Assembly (NCBI GenBank): GCA_963969595.1 | Contig: OZ018408.1 | Span: forward strand, 13,265,823-13,329,822 | Reading direction: 5' to 3' | DNA: 64,000 nucleotides | Origin: Neckera pumila | Taxonomy: Eukaryota; Streptophyta; Bryopsida; Hypnales; Neckeraceae | Part shown: positions 10,260 to 22,954 of the stretch, in pieces | How the letters are laid out: each line of letters begins with the position of its first letter | Position numbering within the stretch: position 1 is the stretch's first letter | The notes under the pieces: generated by a model | Database searches by the model: none | Told to the model about the DNA's origin: nothing | What the model saw: the letters and a program-made list of their open reading frames with translations, nothing else | Position numbers and translations under genes: made by a program

Positions 10260-13200
10260 TAACCCTAAAAAATTGAAAATATTGTTTGAACAAAAAATAG
10301 AACAATTCATATCAAATGCAATATATGTTTAAAAAATTTGAAAATCTTTCTTAGGTTTATATTAGAATGTAGAACATTATAGTGTATATTTTGTATTGTA
10401 TCATTCTAAAATTAGAAAATAAACACTCCGAGGTTGCAAATTCACTTTTCCAAGCTAATGGTCAATATTTTAGAAATTTTTATATTCTAAGTAGAATTAC
10501 AAATAAATAGTTGAAGAATACCAATAAAAAAATTGATTACCAATAGAAATCTAATTCTTTCTATGCTCAAATATGCATGTGAAAATCTCCATGATGAAGG
10601 TCTCTTGACCCCAAAATGGGCCTCAAAACCTTTAGTCCCGTGTCATTAGTAGCGTGGAGAGCAACAATGCTCTAGTTTCAATCCCCCCCAAACGAGAAAT
10701 TTTATAACTAATAGAAAAAGTATGTAATGACATCTCAAAAATATGAAGACAAAAAATCACACTCATACATACTTACAAAATAAAGTTTGAAAAAAAATTA
10801 TAGGTTCATCCTGTGAAGGTTAGAAGCTTCTAAACTTTAACTGATATGGAAGTCTTGGCAATTTGAACCCATTATACTAGACTTTGAAGGTGTATGTTAA
10901 CTAATAGACAGCATTTTATTCTTCATTTATGAATACGGAACCCCAATGATATGGATCCTATGGTTGCAAAGTAGCTCTTATGGTTGCAAAGTGGACTTTT
11001 ATGTTTTTCTTTTTACATTCCAAATTCTTTGAGCCTTTGTTTTGGAAATTAATTGGACCTCAAAGATTTCCATTAGTATCCTCAAAATACTTTTCACTCC
11101 TTCAATTGAAAAGGCATTGAAGTTTGTGTGGGCTTCATATGACTTTTAAATTCCATTACTTTGTTGTAGTTTCAAAAATACTATTGTTTTCATCTTCCAC
11201 CATTTACGTTATGGCTTCATTTCACCATCTTTTTAGTTGTGGCTTTAAATGGACTCCATAGTAACAAAGTGATTCCTATATTTATCAATATAGAAACTCC
11301 AAAGGTCACTCCAAAAATTGGCTAAACCAACCTAGAAGGTATCACTCAAATTTTATAGCAATTGAGGATTGGGTTTATAACTATGGAGTGCTGATTTTTT
11401 AGTTTTAGATTGACACGATAAGACAATTTACACCATGATGTTCTAAAATATATTATAAATCTATAAAGAATTTTTTTGATTTTTTGAGCATCAATTGCAC
11501 AATTGCATTGGATATGCATTATTTTATTTTTTATTTAGAAATACACAAGAATTTCAAATTTTCACATAAAATAATTTTTTTTATAATTGATAGAAGAAAT
11601 ATAATCACATTTGTGAAAAATAAATACATAAAATCACATTCATAGGTACTTGCAAATGAAGTTTGAAAAAGTAGTAATAGGTCTATCGTTTGAGCGTTAT
11701 AAATTTCCAGATTTCATTTGATATTGAAATCTTGGCAACTCTAAGTTCCTTAGGATAGATTTTAGAGGTATATAGTCACCGATAGCTAGCGCAGAATCCT
11801 ATATTTGTCAATACAAAAACTTCAAAGATCATAACCCCGTTGGTTGCCTCAAAATCCTTTGAACTTTTATTGTTTTAAGAAAAAATTCTAAATCTTTTGG
11901 GCATTTGTTTCATAAACTTATTGATTCCAAAAGTTCTCTTTGGTTATATCAAAGTCTTTGAACTCCCTCAATTGAAAAGACACCATGGTCTTCAATTTTA
12001 ATTTTATAACTTCAAAATTCTACTATTTTGTCTTGGCTTCAATCCACCATTTTTGTCTTTGCTTCATTTTGTTGGCTTCATTGTGTCTTGGCTTCCTTTT
12101 GTCTTAGCTTCACCCTACAATTTTTGGCTAGGCTTCAATCCATCATTCCAATTACAGCATCAATTTTAATCTTGTGACTTCATGATCAAAAGTCCATTGT
12201 TTCATCTTAGCTTCATTCTATAATTTTTGTCTAGGCTTCATTCCATCATTCTAGCCATGGCTTCAAAAGCACCTCATAGTCATAGTCATAAAAATGACCC
12301 TATATATATATCAATAGAGAAACCCAAAGGTCACTCTAAAACTTAGCTAATCAATTCCACCCTAAAGGTCATCACTAGAGTTACCATAAATTTTTGAATA
12401 GAAAGTAAAAAAATTCATGTCAAATGCAATATATGCTCCAAAAATTTGAAAATCTTTCTATATGTTTATATTATAATATCATTGTATGTATTTCTCTATT
12501 GTATCATTTTAAAATTAAAAATTTAGTCACCCATAGTTGCAAATTCATTTTTCCAAGTTGTTTGTCAATATTTTAGAAAAGGGATTTGCAAATTACAAAA
12601 CACGAGATTTTTTGTCACAATGTTCTCAAAGCAACATCTTCTGAAATTTGTAAAATGCCAATTGTAAATGCACATTGAACATAGGGAGGACAACAATTTT
12701 GAAAAGACCTAGGCTACATGAGCTACTTGACTAGCCAAAAAAATTTTAATCTCCAAGTGCTCAAAATTGAAAAAAATATTTCCCCCAATAGTACTTTATT
12801 TCACTACAAGAAAATAGTGTCTAAATTGACACGTCCTAATTGGCGAAAATGTTTGAATTAACAAAATTTTGTCAAAAAAATGTCCAAATCATGTTCAAAT
12901 TGACAAAGACTTGACAAAAAAATGTCCAAATTGACATTGCTCCCTTGTAGTGATTATTTTATGTACACTAATTAAGACATCTCATTGATAGCAATTGAGA
13001 TAGTTTTCAAGAAAATTAAAGTAGATCTTGAGATCCATAAACATTTTAATCTTTTATATTCATACGATTTTAGATTTTTTTTGCTTTTATATATACTGAT
13101 TTGATATTGAGATCTAAAAAATTATACTTTTCACTTTTCTACTTTTTTTTGTCTTTTTAAATGTGCATATTGCTCAAATTTTGAGATGACAATTGTCTTG

Positions 13201-14000
13201 ATAATGGTCATGAATTAGCTATGGCAAAAAAGTATACATACTGAAGTGCAGATTTTAGTACAAATGTTCAAAATCTAAGGCAAGAATAATGCAAATCAAG
13301 CAATTCTATGTATCTTGAGCCTATGAAAGGATTTCGTATACCTTCATTTGCAATTTTCAAAAATATTCTAAATTTTAAATAGAATTATAAATGAATAGTA
13401 AAATAATATCAATAAATTGAATATCAATAGAAATCTCATGCTTTTTGGTCCCCAATATCCGTATAAAAATTTCCATTGCACCCAAAATAGGGCCTCAAAA
13501 CTTTAATTAGGTGTCATTGGTAGTGCAAAGTGTAGCAAAGCTTTGATAACTTTTAACTCCTAACTTTAGATTAGAACTTCATCTATAAAAATTGAATTTG
13601 ACTATTGAATTGAAGCTAATCAAGTTTAGTTTCTGTTCCAATTTGAAAAGTTCCAAAAATCCAAAATTTGGGTATTTTATTGCAATTTGAACTCAAGGTT
13701 TATTTCCGTGGTCTCTTTATTTCTTAAATAAAAAGTATGTATTTAAATTTTTTATTTATGCTCCAATATTCTTTACTAATTACACACCAATGATGAAATA
13801 TTCAAACTCTTGAGCATATTTGTACCACGTATTAGATATGAATTTTTCCCTTATTTCTTCAAAAATTCATAGTAATCACCACAAAAATCTGAAACTTTAG
13901 AAATTATAGAAGATTTGTACTCTCATGTTGAAATATAAGCAACTGATTGTAAGTGTTTCTACCCAAATAAATATATGTTTTTTTTGTACGCCTCTTTTTG
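10260..14000. repeat. Diverged direct duplication of AT-rich, non-coding sequence
   Basis: Blocks recur in order. Sequence near 10295-10490 (CAAATGCAATATATG, AAATTTGAAAATCTTTCT) matches 12395-12590. Sequence near 10480-10680 (ACCAATAGAAATCT, GGGCCTCAAAAC) matches 13360-13560. The second copy is split by about 770 bp that includes a mini-CACTA element. A cluster of degenerate TTGGCTTCA motifs occurs at 12020-12270. The 13560-13960 part is also similar to 26140-26480. The duplicated unit is probably a decayed large transposable element without surviving coding frames. Confidence 0.55.
12802..12952. mobile_element. Miniature CACTA element
   Basis: The ends are CACTACAAGAAAATAGTGTC and TCCCTTGTAGTG, the classic plant CACTA terminus in inverted orientation, only 151 bp apart. 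The interior contains repeated TTGACAAA and ATGTCCAAAT motifs. The flanking triplets (TTT and ATT) do not match exactly, so the target duplication has decayed. Confidence 0.7.
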
Positions 14001-14052
14001 TTTGACCTTTACTACAATCCTTTATGAAATCTTTATTGATTGTAAATATTAA

Positions 14053-14986
14053 CCCCTAAAGGTTTTTGAATATGTTTTCACCAAAATCGCTCCAAAACTG
14101 CCATTTCTAGTACAAGTACCAAATTTTAGAAAAAAAAACATTTTTGAACACATGTAATTGTAGGATCTCATAGTACACTGGTTTAAGAAGATGTGGAATT
14201 TTTTTTAGAATTTTTCACTATGTAGATTGCAAGATAATAGCGTTTGAATTGACAAAAATATTTTTTAATCACTGCAAAAATCCGGGTAGATGCCCTTGAC
14301 AAGGTCACATTTGTATGAAAAAATGTACAAAATGGTGGTTACTTTTTGGATTCATTCTTCAAGGCAAGTTGGCTACATGCTTGAAATTTTCAGATCATTG
14401 GAATTGTACAACATATAGGAAAAAAATAGTAAGTAGGAAGAGGTAGAGAATGATTCAAAATACTAAATTGTCAAGAATTTAACTATGGAATTGAAAAATG
14501 CCAATCCTAGCAGTTGTAATGTTGTAATAAACAATATACACCCCATGTTTTTTGTTTTATTCAAAAATATTGAAAATTGAGTTAGAAAAAGGACTTCAAA
14601 GTTTATTTTAGAGTAAAGATTCCATAACTACCCTCCAACTAAGAATCCTCATAACTTTTGACTCGTTAATCCAAATGGAATGATTCAAAGCTTTGCAAGT
14701 ATATATAAATCTATAAAATCAATTTCAAATTTTAATTTTTCAAAAGAGTGTTTTTTAAAGAATTTTTTTGAGCTGCCTGGGCTGCCCGCCAAATGCGGAA
14801 AATTACATATCATGCAATAACTTTTTACCCATAAAGTCAAAAGTTATGAAAACTATTGGGCCTTGAAGCTACTCCTTGGGTACATCTTGTGTGAACATTT
14901 CAAAGAAAAAAAATCAAAATTTCCATTTGTAATGAGCTGCCCAAAATTGCTATGTTGCCAAAAAATGGTGTTTGGTCCTTTAGGGG
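14053..14986 (-). mobile_element. TTAA-flanked piggyBac-like non-autonomous element, copy 3 (long type)
   Basis: Bounded by TTAA at 14049-14052 and 14987-14990, with ends CCCCTAAAGG and GGTCCTTTAGGGG. Its left interior (GCCATTTCTAGT, then GTAGATTGCAAGATA) corresponds to the reverse complement of the right end of copies 1 and 2, so it is inserted in the opposite direction. Length 934 bp. Confidence 0.8.
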
Positions 14987-15201
14987 TTAAAATACCTTAG
15001 TCACAGTTTTAGAATACTACTACTCGTATATCTACACTTCAAAGTTTTACAAGATATAGAAATGAATTCTTAATTAAGAATGGTAGGCCTCAATATGCCA
15101 CTATTGCTTTGATCACATATTTCATTTTCATTCGCCTACCTAACTTTTGAATTTTCAAATCATTGCACACCGTTTGCTATACCTCTCTTGGTGGATGGAT
15201 A

Positions 15202-15610
15202 TCCATACCTTAAGTTTGGCTGTTTGTTTGTTTGTTTGTTTGTTTGTTTGTTATGTTATGTTATGTTATGTTGAGATCTCTTGAACCGTGCGCCTCTCGG
15301 CTGCGTGCTTGGTACCATCAAAAAGCCCTTGGCGAGGAGGGGTGCACGGGCTAGGTTTTGTTGTGTTTGGATCCACCGTGTGGAAGTTATTGAATTTTGA
15401 CGTATTTATAGATAAAAAATTACTAAATTACTTTTACTTTGATTTTTGTCACGTTCTTGGTACCGTTGGAAAGCTCTTGGCGAAGAGGGGTGGACGGGCT
15501 TTGTTTTGTGGCATTTGGAATGACGGTGTGAAAGATATTGAATTTCAAAGTTTTTATTATGAATCAAAAATTTGAAAATTTGTCTGTGGCAACAGCACAT
15601 GCCACACTAG
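15202..15610 (+). mobile_element. Helitron-like non-autonomous element
   Basis: The element can be delimited as A|TCCATACCTTAAG ... CACACTAG|T, matching the Helitron rule of TC at the 5' end, CTRR at the 3' end and insertion between A and T. Just before the end is a potential hairpin, GTGGCA and TGCCAC around an 8-base loop, followed by ACTAGT. The interior has simple repeats (TTTG and TTATG at 15223-15268) and two tandem copies of a block with TTGGTACCAT, GGAGGGGTGCACGGGCT and AAGTTATTGAATTT. It is 409 bp long and non-coding. The minus-strand copy at 35569-35970 has the same ends and length. Confidence 0.5.
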
Positions 15611-16200
15611 TAAATTTTAAAAAGAAAATATGGAGTCTCAAATATTGAGCATTTAGTGTTTAGGAGGTCATAAGAAACCAAATAAGAAATCCAGCATGGT
15701 TCCCATTGTTATACTAAAAAAGTTGTTGTGGGGTCTTGTCAAAAGGGATTCTAGATATTTTGAGAATGCATTTTTTGGACACCGTATGAATAAACTACGA
15801 ATTTTTCAAAGAGCTTTTTTAAAACAAACCTTGGACTCTCACAAGTAGTCTATACCGGTAGTAGTGCAACGATCCTCTTGTGGAAGCCGTTTCGCTCCTC
15901 CCATTTTACCCTTAGAAAAATGCAAGAACTTTTTATTTGCCACGCATGATAAAATTTGCAAATTCTAAATTCATATTTACAATCAGAGGCCCCAAATTAG
16001 TGGTAGGGATCGGTTTCAGAAAGGGTTCGGTTCTAGGTGTCGTTAGCGATCACAGGAGCAAGCCAACGAAGTGATAAGCTTGGTTTGCATCGCGGTTTGT
16101 TGGTGTTATCAAGAGTTCATTTGGCTGTCCATGGTGAAAGTTTCGTCGTCCCTCTCCACTTCTGTGCTTGCAATTCCGTCGGGCTGGTTGCAATTGAGTC
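15611..16200. promoter_or_regulatory. Upstream region of the ferredoxin-like gene
   Basis: GC content rises from about 16000 towards the start codon at 16201, marking the edge of the gene island; 16020-16200 is probably promoter and 5' leader. A fragment at 15920-16005 (GCCACGCATGATAAAATTTG, then CAGAGGCCCCAAATTAG) recurs at 51740-51810 and inverted near 52500-52555, so a dispersed repeat abuts the promoter. Confidence 0.4.
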
Positions 16201-18886
16201 ATGGCCACGGCTGCCGCCTTCGGAGTGCCCAGCCAATCCATTGCTGCTTCTGTTAGCCTGTCCACAAATGCAGTGATGCAAGGTAGATATGCTCCCTTCC
16301 GTTTTGTACTTCCAATTTGCTTGATTTTTGCCATTTAGCTTATTTTTAGGGTTGCGAAATGAATTAGAGCTGGAGGGTTTAAAACAGGGTTTGGGGTTTA
16401 TGCCCCTGCATTGTGGGCCATTCTGTTGTTGCTCTGGGAATCTCCAAGTGATAATGGAGTTAAGTGCACCCTTATCCTTACATTTTGTTACGTTTTCTGG
16501 GAATGGGGGTTGAAGGCAGACGAAGTGCGAGGGTGATGTGCTCGAGTGAGAATTCTGGCAGCATCAAGAGAGGCGCTGTTGGGTTGCAGCGTTTCAAGGA
16601 GAGCGCAGTTCCTGGCATGTACTGGGGGGACAGGTATTACTAGGCGAATTTGTAGGCTCATTTCATTACAACCTTTGTGAAATTGTGCAAATTTGCAAAG
16701 AATACTACTGAATTGGTTTCATGAGAATTCTACCGATGGTACTTTTAGGGCATAATTTCGTTCCTGAGAGTGCCACACCCGTCTTCCAGAGGAGTCTCTC
16801 TACAACTGGAAATAAGAATTCAAAAAATTCTGTTGGTCAACCTGGCATTAACACTCTCTGCAAGATGTGCGGTATACTAAGAATATCATGTCAACATTCT
16901 AGGAGCGTGAAGTAAGCCAATGTGGGAGGAGCTTGGAGGCTGTTCCCCCCCCAAAGCATACTATATTTGCAGCACAGCAATGGTTTAGTTTCCATGCAAA
17001 CAAAATTGGGAAAGTCACCGTTGCTATAAACTCATGCTGTGGAGATGCTCTAATACTTAACTGTTGCTCAGAATGGAATTGAAGGTATAATTTGGAGTGG
17101 TGGTAAGCATAATCAGGGCTTGTGCGGTGAAGCTGGTTGTGAAATTTCTAGAATTTTGTGTGTCCAGAGCTGATCTTGGAGAGGAGGTATCAGTCAAGTT
17201 CACAACGGGATCGGACTCTGTGAGTAAACTCCTTCAAACTTTACGTAACAGCCTTTGGTCTGTTTCTTCAGCGTTGAGAAACTTTTGACCGAAGTGTCCA
17301 TGTCTAATGCTTGGCTGAATAATGGACTCGCCAGTTGAAACTGTCAACACGAAGGTGAATAGCATATGCTGTTGTTTTCTTCAGTTGGCAAAGGGTACTT
17401 GAACCAGTGTCATATCCGGGTTGTTATACACAGTTTTGTTGGGCGATGAGCACAAGACACAGGGTTTGCAATAACATTAGATTGTTCCAAGAACTTTAAA
17501 TATCATAAAGAAGCTTTCTCATGATTCATGTGGGAGTCTCCTTATGGTCTAAATGATTATTTGGATACTTTCATATGTATTATGAGGCCTCTATGTGATA
17601 ATTGTTCATTGCGCCCTGAGGAAGACCTCCATGAAACATGGGGAAGGTTTACAATGATGCTACCTTAAATTTCTTCAAACAGTCTAATTTTATTCAAAAC
17701 CCTGTTGTGCATACTAATCATATTGCAATGTTTCTGTATGAGTAGAATTTGAAGACGCTAGCTATGTCGTTTGTGTGCAGGTGACAGTGTCAGCGAATGC
17801 AGGTGATAACCTTCTCAAAGTAGCAGAGCAGTGCGGAGCCATGGCTATCACTGATGTGAGTGCGACAAACCACTTCCCCTTTGCAATCCCTTCCTGCCTC
17901 AATTTAGGGACTTGTTGTTTTCTGGAATATCAAAGTTTTCTGCTCCCAGAATACTCTTTGAATGGGAAAGTTTTCTATTCCAAGAATCTTTTTTGTGCTT
18001 GGGTCTGTTCTTTTTACATAACTTGGATCCTGGGAATTCGTCGCAGGATTTTTGTTTTGAAGGATCTTGTTGTCATTGTGAAATGGAAGTCAACGGTGGT
18101 GCTGTAGAGGTACACTACCTTCTTCCACAGTTCAGTTGCTGTAGGCTATCTACAGTTCACTCGACTTTGCTTAGGTGACACAACTTCATGGCAAACGACA
18201 TTGTACGATTTAAAGTGCTTTCAGTCACAAATTAATTATTTACAGTGGCTATTTGCAAAAATAATTGCAGTATCACGAATGAAGAGCTTAGTGAACTGTC
18301 AGCTGTGTGTATGGCTGACCGCCGATGTATAGCCTTTACTGTCGTGGACGTCCAAGTAGCAACGTTGTCTGAAACATATTACGTCGCCCTAATACATATG
18401 ATTGTACTTTCTCAGGTGGGCTACCGAGCTGAAGTGTGCGGAGGGGAGCTTGTTCGGAGCTGCCTGTGCCCTGTAAGTTTTTAATCTCTAAGATCCCAAA
18501 TGGCTAAAAGTGGCGGCTTCTGTATCTATATGAGTCGAAACAATTCCTGTAGAAAGCTCAAGGAAGGTAAAGAAATATATCGAGAGATCGAAGAAATCAT
18601 GTCCTATATTTTTGAACGATAGAAATTCGTTTTGAAGTGACGATAATGTACTGTTTGCGTCCAAAGGGGAATTTCAATTTTTATGTTCGGTCACTTTGGT
18701 GTCATGGTGTTACCGTCAACTTCCTGCTTACTGTTCATGCTGAACAGAAATACTGTTGGTGTTTGCGAAGTTGTAGGAAAATGGCTGAGATTGTTGGGGT
18801 TGGGATGGCAGGTGCCCAGAGGAAGACGTACAGTGGAAGTGAACATCATCAACAGTGATGACAGTTGGGATGATCTGATGTTGTAA
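16201..18886 (+). CDS. Plastid-type 2Fe-2S ferredoxin-like protein (7 exons, about 162 aa)
   Basis: My model joins 16201-16282, 16547-16633, 17170-17219, 17781-17855, 18047-18109, 18416-18472 and 18812-18886, a continuous 489-nt frame with GT..AG introns. Residues 1-56 (start MATAAAFGVPSQSIAAS) are rich in Ala/Ser/Arg with almost no acidic residues, as in a chloroplast transit peptide. Residues about 60-162 resemble a ferredoxin fold. Exon 5 carries CFEGSCCHC, a C-x4-C-x2-C iron-sulfur motif (C101, C106, C109); the fourth ligand would be C135 or C137 in VRSCLCP. The acidic C-terminus SDDSWDDLML is distinctive. Such proteins pass electrons in the chloroplast. The divergent sequence resembles specialised forms such as the NDH-complex subunit PnsB3 (NDF4) or the FdC group more than major photosynthetic ferredoxins, but I cannot choose between them. 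Exon 2 and 3 boundaries are least certain: exon 2 uses a CGAG acceptor and exon 3 starts after CCAGAG. Confidence 0.75.
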
Positions 18887-21160
18887 TACGGTATTGACCA
18901 TTTGTTTCATAATTTTGGTAGTGTAGTACGAACACCTAGTTCCCGAGGCAAAGTCACCTGTTGAAAATGAGTAAAATTGGAGGAGACTGGAATTGGAGAA
19001 TGCTTGCTCTTCGGCCACATCACAAGTTATAAATGATTCCAGTGGCGAAGAGTGGTGCCGACTGCTTGTTTTCCCGGGATGCATACCGAAGTCAATAAAG
19101 CTGGGCTGGCACGAATTATTCGTGAAAGACGTTCAGTTTGTCAACGCTTCTTTGAGATTGCACTTATAATCACTCAGTTTTCATCTTGTGATTTAATGTT
19201 GGATTAAGGCTCTGGCTGTGTGTCGTGATTTTGCCTCTGAACTAATCTAATCACCTGATAATATCAGAGCGGTCAAGGGAAGCTTGCTCTTTTTCATACC
19301 TATTTGGCAAAATCGATCCTAGGAATTGTTGTTTCCGAATGAACTTGACTCCAAGTTGTGCTCAGAAGTTTCTGGGGCCGCAGCTCTCGATCGCAGGGCT
19401 GGGAAGTGGTTTTCACCACCATCTTAGCTATTGCTGTCATTTCCTCTAACCAGGTCTGCAGGAGGATCGCCGCCTACTTCATGTATCATAACAACCGAGA
19501 TAATTCAAGGTTGCGTGCACAAACTCCAGTGCTCCATAGCATTCTTGAGGAGCGACCTCTAACACTCTTGGAATACGAATCCAGGTGTTTGTTTTTTTGT
19601 CCACAATTTTGAGCTCATTTCAGGTGGAGGTACCAAGAGCTACAGGACGAAGATAGGAAGAAGATAAGTTTTAGGCACGCATTGAGTGCCTGCACATGCT
19701 TTCAGTAGTGAATAATTGACTTTTGGGTCTTTGTTTTGGTTATCTATGATGGAGAAGGCGAGTTCTTGTAAATGTATCAACGTGAAATCACTTAAAACCA
19801 TCAAAATAAGGAATTCAACACAGTTGCAAGTTGTCTTTGGTAGAGGGAATATTTTTCTCCTATTAGCAAATGGAAATCATGAGTTTACAAAAAAAAAGTT
19901 TATTTTTTGGACCCATGTGAGCTCAATAATTTTTCAAAGTGGAAAATGTGTAGACCATTGAAATCCATCCTAGACTTGCCTATTATTGACCTTGTTTAGT
20001 ACCACTCATTACTTGTAAAAATTATTGCATGTCAGAGTCCTTAAACCATACCATAATTGAAGGTAGTCTACATTGGCAGTTTGTTTTAGCTTAGTTACCT
20101 TAATGACATGAAGGTAATTATTTAGTTGTTCCTAATATTGTCTTAATCATCAATAGGTTTGCTCACTAATCACTCTGACGAGTTTCTATTGTATTCTAAG
20201 TATGGCTTCAAACATCCCTTCATTATACTCCAAGTATCAAATGACAATTTTAGTAATGGTCTCTTTTTAAATTAAAGTGTTTTTTTATAAATGTGCCAAA
20301 ACAAACAAAGATGGTTATAGGTGTTTTCACCTTATTGTTCCCATTTCAAGAAAATATACACCATGCTTTGCAAGATATTTCAATGAAAAGGAAGATTTTT
20401 TCAACTTGTGAAAGCTTTACAATGAGTACTAGGAACGCTTTATCCCATGGTGGAGAAGTGCAAGAATTGTTGAAAAATGGAGTAATATGATTGGAGGAAA
20501 TTTCATTCTTCACAAGATTGAATTTGCACTACAACTAAGACTTGTCTGGTGGAAAATTCCAAGTACAAATGAAAAAATGACATAGTTGCCTATGTGGCAA
20601 TATTTTTTGCAAGGGGAGTTTTCCAGCATCAAGTTTCTTAGGCGGCCTCAATCCTTTGAACAAAAAACTTGGCCTTCACAAAATTCCAACTTTGTTTATT
20701 GTCTTTTCATCATGGCATATCTCATCTCTGCGATTGAAGGCTTTGTTTATTTCAAATAGCATTAGTTGGCTCTTTGCCTCTTCATCTTTCACATTGCAAA
20801 ACTCACCTCTTGGGGAAGTTTTCTGTAGACTTCGTTTGTGAAATTGTTGTGAAGACTTCTCCACTTGGTGTTTATACTAGAACATTATGACATTTTGGTC
20901 AAGACTTCTTATGAGATTATTTTATTGTCTTTTCATCTTCTCCAATATCTAACCAGTTGCCTCAAATAAATATGTCTTGGCCAAAACTTTCTGACCGACT
21001 GATGCACTTTTCTACCATAGTGTAAAGTGGCCCTTAACAACTGTTATTGTAGTATCTTCATTTATTGAAATTTCCAGGATTTAGTTTACTCCTACTCATT
21101 ATAATATTCTTGAATAGAAAGGTAGAAGGTCCTTCTACAATAGTACATTACAAAAAATTT
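18887..21160. other. 3' flank of the ferredoxin-like gene, then unassigned DNA
   Basis: The stretch to about 19620 keeps the higher GC content of the gene island. It includes an open frame at 19358-19612 (84 aa) that I do not recognise. From 19700 on the DNA is AT-rich with short open frames (20293-20490, 20656-20841) lacking recognisable features. Confidence 0.4.
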
Positions 21161-21398
21161 CCTCAACAAGATTGCAAGTGTGTGATTTTCGGCACCCGCG
21201 GGGGGCAATTACAGAATTTTATTTATTTATTTATTTATTTTTTGAAAAACAAATATTTAAAAAAAATTCAAAATGACGTGGCATTGACAGCGCTGACGTG
21301 GTCAAAATGCGCCCACGTCACATTTTCAATTTTCAATTTTTTTTTCCCATAATATCACCATAGGAGGAGGGGGGGCAGGCTTAGCGGCCTTATTGAGG
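21161..21398 (+). mobile_element. Short inverted-repeat element, copy A
   Basis: About 240 bp, beginning CCTCAACAAG and ending CTTATTGAGG, so the ends are short inverted repeats. It contains GTGATTTTCGGCACCCGC near one end and a run of G near the other. A diverged copy lies inverted at 45830-46068 with the same ends and the same ACGTGG/CCACGTCA-rich middle. Both carry (ATTT)n or (AAAT)n tracts. Confidence 0.65.
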
Positions 21399-22300
21399 CT
21401 TCAATTATTTCGTAATGCTATAACAAGAAAATATTCAGGTCCATTAGCCTATAATACAAGGGCAAGCATTTAAGATGGTCTACAATGAAAGGAGCATTGA
21501 TTGAAGGAAAGCAAAAGGAGACTCTAGTTTGAAGTTCAAGAATGTTATGATAACACTATTCAAAAATGAAGCTTGGGTGTCTTTGGTGTCTATGTCACAA
21601 AAGATAATTTTATTTGAAGTTAATTCGATTGATATTATTTTGTCTTTTTATGAGATTGCCTAGCCCAATTATTCCTCAAGTATCTTGGTAGCCTCCCCTT
21701 ATATACATTTTTAGGGCTAGTTTATACCAAGCCCAAACCCTATGGCTACTCGAATTTTGTGCCATAGTGGCTAATAAGAAAGAAGTAGTCCATAGCCTAA
21801 AGAAAGTTTGATGGATGATAAGTCTGCATGGCATCCTATATGGACCTTGACCATGTGCCCTAGTTTTGGAGGTGGAAGATTCTTGACCACTTTAAGAAGT
21901 AGGCTTAATGAACATCATACAAGACCATGAAAGCTATGAAATATGTTACTTCTAAGTAATATTATTATTTGGGTAATGGTTTTGGAAGGAAAGGAGAAGT
22001 TATTAGAGTGTTAAAATTATCAATCCCACATGGTCACTTTCTTATTTATACCAAGACCATTCTAAAGACCTTACTTTAATTTTTATTGTGCCCATGTTTT
22101 ATATTCTCATCCAACAAAGTGAGGTCCCAAATGAGGTCCCACATAGAGGGAGTGGTTTTGGGGCTTTTGATTGGTATAACTAGCCTTTAGGGTGGTTGCA
22201 AAGAACTAAAGACTTGCTATTTTTGTTCTTATTTGAGGGCTTATTTTTAGCTAGTATTCCTAGTACTATGACCTTTCGGAAACAATTTTTTTAAAATAAA
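21399..22300. other. AT-rich intergenic DNA, nothing recognised
   Basis: No open frame or repeat relationship stands out. Confidence 0.4.
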
Positions 22301-22950
22301 ATAAAATAAGGATAATTACTATAATATTAGAATTAACATATTACCAAAATTTCAGATCTAAAAAAAATCCAAGTCAAAACGGTTATTTACAAAATAGAGT
22401 GAATTCAAAATTTTGAAGAAATAGACACTTTGACATTTAAATTTGGAAAAAATTGGAAAAAAATTTACAAAGAAACCAAAACTTGGCCATTGAGGAGGAC
22501 TTTATGGTAAAAAGGGTTTCACCAAAAAATTGATCTTAAAATTGTCTTCAATAATCAAAAGTGTGCTTGTAAAAGAGCCCTATTTGCACTAATGTGTAGG
22601 ACATAAAATAAGATATTTTTAGATGCCCTTAGGAAGGAACATGCCTTCCTATTGTATAAATAGACCACCAAAATTTCAGCTCTAGATCATTAAAGTTGGA
22701 TACTTGAAAGTACTAAAAATTGTTAAATTCAAAATACAACGTAGTATTTTAATTATTTTTTTAAGTATAAAATGATTTTTCAAAATTTTCAAAAAATAAT
22801 GAGGATTATAATATTCAAAACAAACATCTCCAATAAAAATTTTGTATTCTTATGAATTGTGCTTCAAAGTTATCATGAATGAAAGCTCCAACACTCCTCC
22901 TATGACAAATAATTAGTATTGATGTTTTTAGCAACAACCTTTTAATTTTG
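22300..22950. repeat. Dispersed repeat, inverted relative to 33390-34110
   Basis: The segment holds GTTTCACCAAAAAATTGATC, AAAAGAGCCCTATTTGCA and AATAGACCACCAAAATTTCA in order. Reverse-complement counterparts occur near 33770, 33705 and 33620. No ends or coding frame could be defined. Confidence 0.5.
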
Positions 22951-22954
22951 TTAA

